Shown one piece after another: positions 26,518 through 37,607 of a stretch of DNA of 64,000 bases. This DNA is from Streptomyces sp. TP-A0356 (GTDB taxonomy: Bacteria; Actinomycetota; Actinomycetes; Streptomycetales; Streptomycetaceae). The stretch lies in contig NZ_BBZJ01000025.1 of assembly GCF_001417775.1 (NCBI RefSeq), positions 1 to 64,000 of the forward strand, written 5' to 3'. A model generated the notes under the pieces. The model was not told the origin of the DNA. It worked only from the letters and a program-made list of their open reading frames with translations, and did not search any database. Made by a program: the position numbers and the translations under genes. Position 1 is the stretch's first letter. The number at the start of each line of letters is the position of its first letter.

Positions 26518-27921
26518 TCAGTGACCGAAGTCGAACCAGTTCACATTCACGAAGTCGGCCGGCTGGCCGCTGGTGAAGGTGAGATAGACGTCGTGCGTGC
26601 CGGTGACGGAGCCGATGTTCGCGGGGACCGTCCTCCAGCTCTGCCAGCCGCCCGTGTTGGCCACCGCGAAGCTGCCGATCGGCGCGTTCGTACGGCTGTC
26701 CAGGCGCACCTCGACCAGTCCGCTGACGCCGCTCGCCGCACCGCTCGCGACCCTGCCGTAGAACTGCGTGGCCGGCGTGGAGCCGAAGTTGACGCCCTTG
26801 TAGAGCGCCCAGTCACCGTTCGCGAGGGAGCCGATGTCCTGGCCGCCGCCGGTGTCGGTGGTGGGCTCGGGCACCACGCCGGACTGGCTGTCGTACGACT
26901 CGGCCTGGATCGGGCTGTACGCGTCCCGGTTGCCGGACGGTGGAGGGGTGGTACCGCTCCCGCCGCCCGAGGACTGGAGCGCCTGGACGTAGTCGACCAC
27001 CATGGGGTGGCCGGGCTCGGTGCCGCTGTCCGGGCCGCCGCCGAAGGCGCCCGGGAAGCCGCCGCCCATCGCCACGTTCAGGATGATGAAGAACCCGTGG
27101 TTGGTCGCGTTCGCCCACGTCGTCGCGTCGACCTGGTTCGCCTTCACCGTGTGGAAGTTGACGCCGTCGAGGTAGAAGCGGATCTCCTCGGGGCTCGTCG
27201 ACCGGTCCCACTCCATCGCGTAGGTGTGGAAGCCGGCCTGGCAGGTGGTGCCGCTGCAGGGCGTCGAACCGCCGATGCCGGACGTCTCGTTGCAGGGGCC
27301 GCCCGGGTTGGTGCCGCAGTGCATGGTGGCCCAGTCGGTGTTGAGACCCTGGACGTTCTCCATGATGTCCAGCTCGCCGACGCTCGGCCAGTTCTGGTAG
27401 TTGCCCCGGTAGGGCGCGCCCAGCATCCAGAACGCGGGCCAGTAGCCCTTGGCGGCGGCGCCGGTGACGTTCGGCATCTGGATTCGCGCCTGGACGCGCA
27501 GCTTGCCGCCGGCCGGGGGCTGGAGGTCGGTGCGGGTGGTCTCGATACGGCCCGAGGTCCAGTTGCCGGACGCGTCACGACGCGGGGTGATGAGGAGGTT
27601 GCCGTTGCCGTCGAGCGAGACGTTGCTGCTGCTGGAGGTCATCGTCTCGACCTCGCCGGTGCCCCAGTTGGCGGCGCCGCCCGGATAGCTGGTGCCGGTG
27701 TCGTACTGCCAGTTGGCGGTGTTGACGCCGGAGCCCGCCGCGCCGTTGAAGTCGTCGAGGAAGACCTGGGTCCAGCCGGACGGGGGCGTGGGGGCGGAGG
27801 CGTTCGCGGGCAGGGTGGCGGCCGTGGCGGCGGCCATGGCCAGACCCATCGTGCCGAGCACGGCGACGAGGACCCGTCGCAGGGGGCTGCGTCTTGGGGG
27901 TATGCCGGAAGTGTCCTTCAT
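26518..27921 (-). CDS. Secreted GH16 beta-glucanase with C-terminal CBM6
   Basis: 467 residues; ATG at 27921 with GAGG upstream. A signal peptide covers about residues 1-42 (two arginine groups, a hydrophobic stretch, ANAS cleavage). The GH16 catalytic domain spans about 48-310, with the E-L-D-I-M-E motif at Glu183, Asp185 and Glu188, typical of endo-beta-1,3- or 1,3-1,4-glucanases. A Gly/Ser/Pro linker leads to a CBM6-like module at about 335-467 (QAESYDSQSGVV, NGDWALYKGVNFG, GWQSWRTVPANIG). It degrades beta-glucan outside the cell. A perfect CebR-like palindrome sits about 70 bases upstream. Confidence 0.9.
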   Translation of the reverse strand: MKDTSGIPPRRSPLRRVLVAVLGTMGLAMAAATAATLPANASAPTPPSGWTQVFLDDFNGAAGSGVNTANWQYDTGTSYPGGAANWGTGEVETMTSSSSNVSLDGNGNLLITPRRDASGNWTSGRIETTRTDLQPPAGGKLRVQARIQMPNVTGAAAKGYWPAFWMLGAPYRGNYQNWPSVGELDIMENVQGLNTDWATMHCGTNPGGPCNETSGIGGSTPCSGTTCQAGFHTYAMEWDRSTSPEEIRFYLDGVNFHTVKANQVDATTWANATNHGFFIILNVAMGGGFPGAFGGGPDSGTEPGHPMVVDYVQALQSSGGGSGTTPPPSGNRDAYSPIQAESYDSQSGVVPEPTTDTGGGQDIGSLANGDWALYKGVNFGSTPATQFYGRVASGAASGVSGLVEVRLDSRTNAPIGSFAVANTGGWQSWRTVPANIGSVTGTHDVYLTFTSGQPADFVNVNWFDFGH

Positions 27922-28362
27922 GGGGAGCCTCTTCGGGTACGGAGTGGGGGTGTGCGGTGCGCCAGAGCACGGTGGTCGTGCGCGGATGGGATTGAGAGCG
28001 CTCTCAGGCAGCGCGGCCAATGTGCTCTACGTCACTCCGGTCGTCAAGAGGTAAAGCCGAGAAAGTCCTTGCGGAGCCAGGGAGTTCGGGTGCCGAAGGG
28101 GGAGGTCCACTCGTTGCCGGAGGGCCCCCGAGCGCCGGCAGAAGGCATGGCCCGCCGCCGAGCCGTCGTTCGTGCCCTGGGAGTCGTCCAGCCTTCGCAC
28201 GGGTTGAACCGTTGAATCCGAGGAGCACTGCCCGGGATTCCTGTGAAGACAGCCTCCGAGACGGCCTGAACGACCGTTGCCCCGGTGCCACCGAAGGTGA
28301 ACAGAGTAGGAGCGGGCGTTTCCGCCGAGCGGCCCCCGACCCGACGATCACCGGAGGTACAC
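27922..28362. other. Divergent intergenic region, 441 bases
   Basis: Holds the leader and promoter of the GH16 gene with its 14-bp palindrome, and the upstream region of the FAD/TPR fusion gene. No open frame with credible coding character was found. The rest looks like spacer. Confidence 0.5.
27993..28006. promoter_or_regulatory. 14-bp palindrome TGAGAGCGCTCTCA, CebR/LacI-type operator
   Basis: Perfectly symmetrical and centred on GCGC, this closely resembles the TGGGAGCGCTCCCA box bound by CebR in streptomycetes. It lies 72 bases upstream of the GH16 start, a usual place for repression by a cello-oligosaccharide-responsive LacI protein. The regulator itself is not in the window. Confidence 0.7.
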
Positions 28363-31038
28363 GTGATTCCAGCCCGCGCCCCGCACACCGTGGCCGTCGT
28401 CGGAGCGGGCGCGGCCGGGGCACTGACCGCGATCCAGGTGTGCGAGACGGCCGCACGCCGCCGTACGCCTGTGGACCTGGTCCTCATCGACCCGGCGCCG
28501 GAGGCCGGGCGTGGCACCGCCTACGCCACCCCCGACCCCCGCCACCGGCTCAACGTGCCTGCGGGCAACATGAGTTGCTATCCCGACGTGCCCGGCCACC
28601 TGGTCCGCTGGCTGTGCCGGCACGGCGAACCCACCGTCACCGCCGCCGACTTCGTCACCCGCTACCGCTTCGGCGCCTACCTCGCCGACACACTGGGCCA
28701 GGCGATCGTCCGCGCCCACGGGGTGGTGCGGGTGCGACGGCTGCGGGCGCGCGCGGAGAGCTGTGCGGGCACCTCCGGCGGTCGGGTGGAACTCCGGCTC
28801 GCCGACGGCGAGCGTCTGACGGCGGACAGCGCGGTGCTCGCCACCGGGCCCGCACCCGGGAGCGCCGCCTGGGCGCCGCCCGGGCTGCGGACGTCACCAC
28901 GGTTCGTCGCCGCGCCCTGGGGCCCGGGCGCGCTGGACGGGCCCCGCGCCGACACCGCCGATGTGCTGCTGATCGGCACCGGGCTGACCGCCGTCGACCT
29001 GGCCCTGACCCTCGACCGCCCGGGCCGGACACTGCACGCCGTGTCGCGGGGCGGTCTGCTTCCGCAACCGCACGCGCTGCACCCGGCGGGCGCGATGCCC
29101 CCGCCCCAGGGGCTGCAGGGTGCGTCCCTGGCCGAGCTGCGCCGGGCCGTGTACCACCATGCCGCCCGGGCGTTGCGCAGCCACGGCGACTGGCGCCCCG
29201 CGCTGGACAGCCTGCGGCCGCGCACAGCGGAGCTCTGGCGGAGCCTGACGCCCCGGGAGCGGGCCGAGTTCCTGGAGCGGGACGGGGCGCTGTGGAACAC
29301 GCACCGGCATCGCATGGCGCCCGCCACGGCGGAGGCGCTGGCGCGGGTGCGGGCGGCCCGGCGGCTGCGGGTGCACTCCGGCCGTATCGCCACGGCCCGC
29401 ACCGAGCCGGACGGCACGGTCACCGTGGCCCTCGCCGACGGCCGTACCCTCCACGCAGGTTGGGTCATCGACTGTACGGGCCCCGGCCACCGCCTCGACG
29501 ACCCCCTGTGGCGCTCGCTCATGGACGCCGGGGCCGCCGTGCCGGGCCCCCTCGGCATGGGCGTGGCCACTCGCGACGGCCGGCTCATCGACAGCCAGGG
29601 CCGGGCCGACCGGCCGCTCTTCACGCTCGGCGCCCCCCGCCGCGGCGAACTGTGGGAGACCACCGCCATCCCCGAGATCCGGGTCCAGGCGGCGGCGTTG
29701 GCACGGGAGTTGCTCGCGCCGCTCACCCCGCCGGTACGCCGCTCCCGGCGGCGTCCCGTCGACGGGCACGGCCTGGCCCTGTCCACGCATGCCGAGGCGG
29801 CCGCCGCCCACCGCACCGGTCTCGACCGGGTCCTCAAGGTCAGGGCCGGCGCCGAGGACGCCTTCCGGCGGGCGGTCGCGCTCGACCCCGGCTTCGCCGT
29901 CGGACACGCGGCGCTCGCGCTGCTCGGCCACGAGTGCGGCGCCGACGTCGACGTACCACGGGCCCTCGCCGAGGCACAGCGGTCCGCGCGCGAGCGGGCC
30001 GACGACCGTGAGCGCTCCTTCGTGGACGTCGTCACCCGCCGCGTCCACGGCACCGACGCATCCGGTGCCGTCCTGCTCGGCCACCTCGACTCCTACCCGG
30101 GCGACGCGCTCGCGCTGGCCGCCGCCGTACCGACCATCGCCTTCTCCGGCGTGAGGGATCTCGACGACGCGTACGCGCTGCGACTGGTGGAGCGGACCTC
30201 GCCCGCATACGACGGCCACTGGTTCCATCTCTCGCTGCTCGCCTTCCTGCGTCAGGGGCAGGGCCGCTTCCACGAGGCGGGCGAACTCGCCCACCGCGCT
30301 CTGGCCGCCGAGCCCGCCTCCGGGCACGCCGTGCACGCCCTCGCCCATGTCCACTACGAGTGCGGCGCCCATGAGGCGGGCCGGGACTGGCTCGACGCGT
30401 GGGTGTCGGGACGGGGGCGCGGCGCGGTCCACCGGGCGCACTTCTCCTGGCACATCGCGCTGCACGAACTGGCACTGGACGACCCGGCCGCAGTCCGCAG
30501 GCGATGGCTCGCGCACCTGGCACCGGGGCGCGTGTCCGGGGTGCGGGCGCTCGTCGACTCGGGGTCGCTGCTGTGGCGGGCGCGGATGAGCGACAGTTGG
30601 CCGGGCGAGGTGCCCGCGGCCGACGTACTCGACTCGGTTGCCAGGGACGTCCTGGAGCGGCCCGCTACCGCGTTCACGGCGCTGCACGCGGCGGTGGCCC
30701 TCACCGCCGCGGGAGACATCGCCGCCCTGCGCCGGCTGCGCGACCACGCGGCGGGCGCGGACCCGGTGCAGCGCGAGGTCATCGTCCCGCTGTGCGAGTC
30801 GTTCGCGGCGCTCGTCGAGGAACGCTTCCACGAGGCGGCCGGCGGCCTCGGCGCCCTCCTGCCCGTCCTGGGCAAGGTCGGCGGGAGCGCGGCCCAGCGC
30901 GAGGTGGTCGAGGAGACCCTGCTGTACGCCCTGGTCGCCGCGGGCCGTTGTGACGCGGCGCGCCGACTGCTCGACTCCCGGCTGGACCGCAAACCGGCCC
31001 CCAGGGACCGGCGGATGCTGGCCGCGCTCCCGCGCTGA
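28363..31038 (+). CDS. FAD/NAD(P)-binding oxidoreductase fused to TPR (TTC38-like) domain
   Basis: 891 residues; GTG with an excellent CCGGAGG site. Residues 5 to about 470 form a flavin-dependent part. It has a dinucleotide motif GAGAAGALTA near the N-terminus, GRGTAYATPDPRHRLNVPAG (typical of the FAD/NAD(P)-binding group once called HpaM- or L-lysine-monooxygenase-like), DVLLIGTGLTAVDLALTL as the second Rossmann loop, and WVIDCTGPGH. From about 480 the chain changes to alpha-helical repeats (FRRAVALDPGFAVGHAALAL, GRFHEAGELAHRALAAEP, HVHYECGAHEAGRDWL), like TTC38-type tetratricopeptide proteins. No stop or frameshift separates them. Function unknown; a fused scaffold or substrate-recruiting role is possible. 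Confidence 0.75.
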   Translation: MIPARAPHTVAVVGAGAAGALTAIQVCETAARRRTPVDLVLIDPAPEAGRGTAYATPDPRHRLNVPAGNMSCYPDVPGHLVRWLCRHGEPTVTAADFVTRYRFGAYLADTLGQAIVRAHGVVRVRRLRARAESCAGTSGGRVELRLADGERLTADSAVLATGPAPGSAAWAPPGLRTSPRFVAAPWGPGALDGPRADTADVLLIGTGLTAVDLALTLDRPGRTLHAVSRGGLLPQPHALHPAGAMPPPQGLQGASLAELRRAVYHHAARALRSHGDWRPALDSLRPRTAELWRSLTPRERAEFLERDGALWNTHRHRMAPATAEALARVRAARRLRVHSGRIATARTEPDGTVTVALADGRTLHAGWVIDCTGPGHRLDDPLWRSLMDAGAAVPGPLGMGVATRDGRLIDSQGRADRPLFTLGAPRRGELWETTAIPEIRVQAAALARELLAPLTPPVRRSRRRPVDGHGLALSTHAEAAAAHRTGLDRVLKVRAGAEDAFRRAVALDPGFAVGHAALALLGHECGADVDVPRALAEAQRSARERADDRERSFVDVVTRRVHGTDASGAVLLGHLDSYPGDALALAAAVPTIAFSGVRDLDDAYALRLVERTSPAYDGHWFHLSLLAFLRQGQGRFHEAGELAHRALAAEPASGHAVHALAHVHYECGAHEAGRDWLDAWVSGRGRGAVHRAHFSWHIALHELALDDPAAVRRRWLAHLAPGRVSGVRALVDSGSLLWRARMSDSWPGEVPAADVLDSVARDVLERPATAFTALHAAVALTAAGDIAALRRLRDHAAGADPVQREVIVPLCESFAALVEERFHEAAGGLGALLPVLGKVGGSAAQREVVEETLLYALVAAGRCDAARRLLDSRLDRKPAPRDRRMLAALPR

Positions 31039-31346
31039 CCCTCGGGGCCGCCCCGAGCGCGCGGCGCCCTCGGCGTGAATCCGGTTGCCCTCCCGGCGCC
31101 CGGGAGATCCCGCGCGCGGCGAGCCGTACGCCGGGACCGACGCCGCGCCGTCCCGCAGAGCCCGTCGCACTCCTACGCCTGGGGGCGCACTGCCGAAGGG
31201 CCTGACGGGTTCCGTCGGCCGTGGGTGACATTGGGCACGGAAGGATTCCGCCGTGCGCCGCAACCGCGCTTCACGACCCCGCGTGTACGTTCCATGCCGG
31301 GCCCATGAAGCGGTCCCGTTGCGCGCATCGACCAGGGGGAATCTCC
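31039..31346. other. Intergenic, 308 bases
   Basis: Contains a hairpin right after the fusion gene and the promoter region of the DUF4232 lipoprotein gene. No gene is supported. Confidence 0.45.
31041..31057. terminator. Hairpin after the FAD/TPR gene
   Basis: CTCGGGG (31041-31047), loop CCG, CCCCGAG (31051-31057): perfect 7-bp GC stem starting three bases after the stop codon. Confidence 0.6.
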
Positions 31347-32015
31347 ATGAATGTTCAGCAGTTCCGCAAGGTTTCGGCCGCCGCCGCGCTCGTGCTGGCG
31401 GCGGGGCTCTCGCTCACCGCGTGCAACGGCGACGGCGGCAGCAACGACAGCGGATCCAGCTCCGCCCCGTCCGCCTCCGCCGCTTCGGGCGGCGGTTCGG
31501 CGAACGGCGGCTCGGGGGCGACGGCTCCCTCCGGAGGCAAGTCCGGTGGCACCGCCGGTGGTTCGGGCGGCTCGGGCACCACGTCCGGAGGATCCGGAGC
31601 CACGGGGCACTCGGGTGCCTCCTGCAAGACCGCGAACCTGACCTTCGCCAAGGGCTCGTCCTTCACCCAGTCGGACTACACCCACATCGCCGTCAAGCTC
31701 ACCAACTCGGGCCCCGCCAGCTGCACCTTGCACGGCTTCCCGGGCGTGGACCTCGTCGGCAAGGACGGCCGGGTGAGCGCCCAGCGCAACGCCCACACGC
31801 CGGTGACCGTCACCCTCGCTCCCGGCCGGAGCGCGAGCTTCGATCTGCGGGTGCTGCAGAACAACACCGGAGGCAGCGGCGTGACGTTCACCAGCGCGGT
31901 GATCACCCCGCCGAACGAGACGCACGCGCATACCCTGGCGCTCACCGTGAACCTGCCCGCCCAGGGTGACGGCGCCAAGGCCCAGCCCGTGGTCGTCGGC
32001 CCCGTCACCCGGTAG
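31347..32015 (+). CDS. DUF4232 domain lipoprotein
   Basis: 222 residues from the ATG at 31347 (AGGGGGAA upstream). A lipoprotein signal ends in LSLTAC, so Cys27 or its neighbour would be lipidated and the protein anchored outside the membrane. Then comes a long Gly/Ser/Ala linker (about 28-95) and a C-terminal beta-sandwich of the DUF4232 type (VKLTNSGPASCTLHGFPGVD, TLAPGRSASFDLRV, TPPNETHAHTLAL) with two cysteines that may pair. DUF4232 proteins are abundant in streptomycetes and of unknown function. Monocistronic. Confidence 0.85.
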   Translation: MNVQQFRKVSAAAALVLAAGLSLTACNGDGGSNDSGSSSAPSASAASGGGSANGGSGATAPSGGKSGGTAGGSGGSGTTSGGSGATGHSGASCKTANLTFAKGSSFTQSDYTHIAVKLTNSGPASCTLHGFPGVDLVGKDGRVSAQRNAHTPVTVTLAPGRSASFDLRVLQNNTGGSGVTFTSAVITPPNETHAHTLALTVNLPAQGDGAKAQPVVVGPVTR

Positions 32016-32030
32016 CGGGCGGGCGGCTTC

Positions 32031-33701
32031 TCACCGGCCGCCGGTCACCTCCACGAAGAGGGGGTTGGAGTAGAACCAGGTGTCGGCCCACGGGTCACCG
32101 TTTCCGGGCTCGTGCGGGATCGGTCCGTGCGGGTCGACACCGGCGCCGAGATAGCCGGCCCCGTGCCGGTTGCCGTCGCTGCCACGCAGCCGGAGGTAGA
32201 AGGACTCCTCCCCGGCGGTCAGCGGGATGCGCAGCGTGTACGTGCCCCTCCGGCCCGTCACGTCCGTGCTGTGCACGACCTTGGTGTCGGGCGCCCGCCA
32301 GGTGTCCCGGTCGGCCGCCGCCCCGCGGACCGCGCCCCGGATGACGTCCACGTGGGCCAACTCGGGCAGGACTCCATGGGCGTTGGGCCGCGAGGCGGAC
32401 GTCACGGTCACGTACAGCGTGAGCCTCTCGCCCTTGCGGACCCGCAGCCGGCCGCCGAGCGTGACGCCGCGCCCGAAGTCGCAGTCCCGCTTCAGCCGCA
32501 CATCGAGCCCGTCGAGCAGATGCCCGTGATCGAGCCAGACGCGGCCCGCGCGCAGGCCCGCCATCACCGCCCGGTAGCCGTAGCGGGTCACCCCGACGTG
32601 GGTGCGGCTGAACTGGCCGGGCCAGAAGTCGCTGCCCGGCTGCGGGGTGTCGGTGTTCACGGGGTCGGGCAGCCTGCCGGTGTTGTCGAAGTTCTGGCCG
32701 GGCAGCCAGTCGCCGTTCTTCCAGGTGTCGAAGACCACCCGGTGGGCGTCGGAGTTGGTGGTGACGGAGAACAGCGTGCCCTCGGAGAGCAGCGCGTCCC
32801 ACAGGCCGCCGACCGTCGCGGTCGCCCAGTCGAAGCCGCCGTACGTCAGATACGCGTCCGCCGGATAGCCGGACCACGACTGGGCCGACGGCTTGTTCTC
32901 GTACTCGCCGCGGATCGAGGTCGAACCGCGCCGGCCGGGGATGGCCGCGCCCTGGGCGCCGGGCGCGCCCTCCATGCCGATCACGATCTCGCGCGCCGCG
33001 TCCCGCCAGTTGCGGATCTCGCGCGGGGAGTCGATGCCCAGGCGCAGCGGGTGGTTGGCGAGGACCAGGACGTCGTCGACGTAACCGGTGCGGCGCTGCT
33101 CGGCCAGCCACTGGATGGCCTTGACGGCGTGCGCCTCGTTGCGGGCCGTGTTCGCGTTGTCGGGGGCGCCGTCGGTGTAGCCCAGCAGCTTGCCGTCGTA
33201 GCCCAGCTCGAACTGCGTGAGCAGATCGACCTCGTGGGGGCCGGGCGCCGCGAACACCGTCGCGTGCTCGGCGGCCGGGATGTACCACTCAAGGCCCTGG
33301 AAGATCAGCTGGCGCGGGTTCTCCGCCCGTGCCTTGAGGATCTCCTCGTGCTCCATCTTCGCGCCGTAGTGGGCGTGCCCGAAGTTGGAGTGCTCGTTGA
33401 AGACCATCCAGTCGAGGCCGTACTGTGCGCCCGCCCTGGCCAGTTGGGAGAACGTGTACTTGGCGTCGTGGCTGTAGACGGAGTGGACGTGGTGGTCGCC
33501 GACGAGGTAGGCGAGCCGGGGATCGTCGCCGCCGGGACGCCGGTCGTCCGCCGCCGCCGGGGTGGCCGGCGGGCCCAGTGCGAAGGCGGCGCCGAACAGC
33601 CCCGCGCGGCGCAGGAGCCCGCGGCGCGAGACGCCCTGGGCGTCGAGGTGGCCGGGGGAGACGGACGGGTCGGCCCAGTCGGGCAGCTGCTGCTCGGTCA
33701 T
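32031..33701 (-). CDS. Tat-exported PHP-domain metallohydrolase (CehA/McbA type)
   Basis: 556 residues. The N-terminus carries a twin-arginine signal (SRRGLLRRAGLFGAAFALG) about 25 residues in. The PHP metal site starts at GDHHVHSVYSHDAKYTF, followed by MVFNEHSNFGH, LIFQGLEWYIPAAEHATVF and TTNSDAHRVVFD, which supply the histidine/aspartate ligands. CehA/McbA relatives hydrolyse carbamates and phosphoesters, but this subgroup's substrate is unknown. The next gene upstream on the same strand, 22 bases away, is another Tat-exported phosphoesterase, so the two probably form an operon and act outside the cell. Confidence 0.82.
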   Translation of the reverse strand: MTEQQLPDWADPSVSPGHLDAQGVSRRGLLRRAGLFGAAFALGPPATPAAADDRRPGGDDPRLAYLVGDHHVHSVYSHDAKYTFSQLARAGAQYGLDWMVFNEHSNFGHAHYGAKMEHEEILKARAENPRQLIFQGLEWYIPAAEHATVFAAPGPHEVDLLTQFELGYDGKLLGYTDGAPDNANTARNEAHAVKAIQWLAEQRRTGYVDDVLVLANHPLRLGIDSPREIRNWRDAAREIVIGMEGAPGAQGAAIPGRRGSTSIRGEYENKPSAQSWSGYPADAYLTYGGFDWATATVGGLWDALLSEGTLFSVTTNSDAHRVVFDTWKNGDWLPGQNFDNTGRLPDPVNTDTPQPGSDFWPGQFSRTHVGVTRYGYRAVMAGLRAGRVWLDHGHLLDGLDVRLKRDCDFGRGVTLGGRLRVRKGERLTLYVTVTSASRPNAHGVLPELAHVDVIRGAVRGAAADRDTWRAPDTKVVHSTDVTGRRGTYTLRIPLTAGEESFYLRLRGSDGNRHGAGYLGAGVDPHGPIPHEPGNGDPWADTWFYSNPLFVEVTGGR

Positions 33702-33723
33702 GGTCGGTGAGGGGCCCTTCGGC

Positions 33724-35571
33724 TCAGTGATTCATGAAGGAGGTGACGGGCAGGGCCCGTTCGACGATCCGAACGTCGCCGAGTCGTCCGTGCAGGATCT
33801 GGTCGATCTTGTCCGCGTACGCGTAGCCGCCGAGCAGCCACGGCAGGCCCACCGATGTGAGTCCGATCGCGACGGCCTTCGGGTTGCGGACGGCCGGGCA
33901 GCCCTCCACGTACAACGTGGTGTGCCGTCCGTCGTTGACCACGGCCAGGTGCCACCAGGTCTCCAGCGGTGTCTCCTGGCCCCAGTTGGTGGCGATGCCC
34001 TGCTGGTCGAGGGGGCGCACGGCCCACTGCGGCTCGCGGCCGTTGGACAGCGACAGCGTGGCCAGCGGCTCGTCCGGGTCGTCGGCGGTCTTGCCCGCGG
34101 CACCGCCCGTGCCCATGCGACCGAGGATCCCGGCCCAGGCGTGGTGCGCGGGGTCCCAGTCGGCGGGCAGGCGGTAGAAGGCCTCGATGGTGTAACCGGA
34201 CCTGAACGTGGCGGAGTTGAGCGGAGCGCCGTCGACCGTGCGCAGATATGCGCCCTTCAGTGGTGACTTGAAGCCCTGGAACTCCAGGCTCCCATGGCCC
34301 GGCTGGTCGGGGTGGTGGTCCGCCGACCAGGTCAGGGAGCCGCCGCCCACCGTGACCAGGGTGAGGTCGTTGCCGCGTCCGGACAGGTCGCGGACCGTGC
34401 CGGAGACGGCGGCGGCGTCGTCGTGTCCGTCGAACCGCCAGTACGCCACCGTGCCGGGCACGAGCATCCTCGAGGCCGGTCGCGACGGGCGCGCCGGGAC
34501 CGGAGCGAAGCCCGAGAAGCGCTTCTCGAAGTCGATGCCGACCGAGAACCGGTCGGCGTCGCCGCTCAGTCGGATCTCCTGCCGCTCCAGCTCGTTGAGC
34601 CCCTTCGCGGCCCGGCCGAGGATCCAGGGGGAGACCGTCTCCACGTCGATGACGTCACGGTCGAGGTCGAAGTGGTACAGACGGATCATCGCCGCGCCGC
34701 CGAAGTACCGGTTCTGGTAGTTCGTCAGGTGCAGATGCACCTCGTTCCCGGCAGCGTTCCTGCGGGTCGCCCGCCCGGCCGGCCAGTAGTGGCCGTTGAG
34801 CGTGAGGAAGATCTGGTCGTGGTCCGCGATCAGCTGGTCCCACAGCTGCCCGCCGTACCCCGACAGGGAGTCGTTCTCGACGACGAGTTCGTGGGTGGTG
34901 AGGATGACGGGCGTCCTCGGGTACCGGGCGAGGACGTCCTTGGTCCAGGCGTAGCCCATGGCCGACAGCCGCCAGTCCAGCGCGAGCACCATCCACTCCC
35001 GCCCGGCCGCCCGGAACAGGTGGAAGGTGTTGTATCCGTCCGGGGAGGCACCCCCGAACGTCGGCTTGTCCTTGAAGCGCCGTGGGCCGAACGCGTCCAG
35101 ATACGGGGTCGATCCGCGCTGGTCGTCGGTCGAGGACCGCACGTCGTGGTTGCCCGCGAGGACGCTGTAGCCGACGCCCCGCCGGTCGAGGATCTCGAAG
35201 GCATCGCTGATCGCGGCGAACTCGGCCTGCGCGCCGTTCTGGGTGAGGTCGCCGAGGTGGGACAGGAAGACGATGTTCTCGTCCCTGCCGTGCTCCAGGA
35301 GGTAGCGCAGGGACGCCTCGACCGGCGCCTTGTCGATGCTGGGTCCGTCGAAGAGGTACTGGGTGTCGGGCATCACGGCGAGTGTGAAACGGCGGCTGTC
35401 CGCATCGGGCCGCCACCGGGCCGCCGTGGCCGGGGCCGCCTCGGCGACGCCGGGCAGGGCGACCCCGGCCGTGGCGGCGGCGCCGAGCAGCGCGGTGGCT
35501 CGGAGGAAACCGCGTCGTCCGGCACCGGCCTGCGCGGCCTCGCCCTGCGCGTGGTCATGCGAAGTACACAC
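33724..35571 (-). CDS. Tat-exported metallophosphoesterase with LamG-like domain
   Basis: 615 residues from a GTG at 35571 with GGAG upstream; the longer frame beyond it is antisense noise from the neighbouring pseudogene region. A Tat signal (GRRGFLRATALLGAAATAG) is followed by a calcineurin-like domain with the metal motifs MPDTQY, LSHLGDLTQNG, LAGNHDVR, TTHELV and LNGHYWPAG. The C-terminal third is a concanavalin/LamG-like sandwich (PGTVAYWRFDGHDDAAAV, TIEAFYRLPADWDPAHHAW, WWHLAVVNDGRHTTLYVEG). An extracellular phosphodiesterase or phosphomonoesterase is likely, perhaps for phosphate scavenging. First gene of a two-gene unit with the PHP hydrolase. Confidence 0.85.
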   Translation of the reverse strand: MCTSHDHAQGEAAQAGAGRRGFLRATALLGAAATAGVALPGVAEAAPATAARWRPDADSRRFTLAVMPDTQYLFDGPSIDKAPVEASLRYLLEHGRDENIVFLSHLGDLTQNGAQAEFAAISDAFEILDRRGVGYSVLAGNHDVRSSTDDQRGSTPYLDAFGPRRFKDKPTFGGASPDGYNTFHLFRAAGREWMVLALDWRLSAMGYAWTKDVLARYPRTPVILTTHELVVENDSLSGYGGQLWDQLIADHDQIFLTLNGHYWPAGRATRRNAAGNEVHLHLTNYQNRYFGGAAMIRLYHFDLDRDVIDVETVSPWILGRAAKGLNELERQEIRLSGDADRFSVGIDFEKRFSGFAPVPARPSRPASRMLVPGTVAYWRFDGHDDAAAVSGTVRDLSGRGNDLTLVTVGGGSLTWSADHHPDQPGHGSLEFQGFKSPLKGAYLRTVDGAPLNSATFRSGYTIEAFYRLPADWDPAHHAWAGILGRMGTGGAAGKTADDPDEPLATLSLSNGREPQWAVRPLDQQGIATNWGQETPLETWWHLAVVNDGRHTTLYVEGCPAVRNPKAVAIGLTSVGLPWLLGGYAYADKIDQILHGRLGDVRIVERALPVTSFMNH

Positions 35572-35612
35572 GGGTGCTCCGTAAGAGGTGACGGGGAGAG
35601 GAAGCGTGGGGG

Positions 35613-37516
<1,904 letters not shown>

Positions 37517-37592
37517 CAGAACTGAGCAAATTCGGTGCACGGAATCGTGCGCCCCTCGGCGAGATTGGTCAATAGTCGAGCAGAACTGAGCA
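37517..37592. promoter_or_regulatory. 12-base direct repeat CAGAACTGAGCA flanking the DeoR promoter
   Basis: CAGAACTGAGCA occurs at 37517-37528 and again at 37581-37592, 64 bases apart. It lies in the gap between the truncated lacZ end and the DeoR start. DeoR-family proteins often bind direct repeats near their own promoters, so this is a candidate autoregulatory site. The first copy coincides with the breakpoint of lacZ homology. Confidence 0.5.
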
Positions 37593-37607
37593 TGGAGATG
37601 ATTGAAG

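Noticed and set aside
28894..31263. 789-codon minus-strand frame over the FAD/TPR gene
   Set aside because: Shadow of the opposite gene; no domain, extreme Arg/Gly content.
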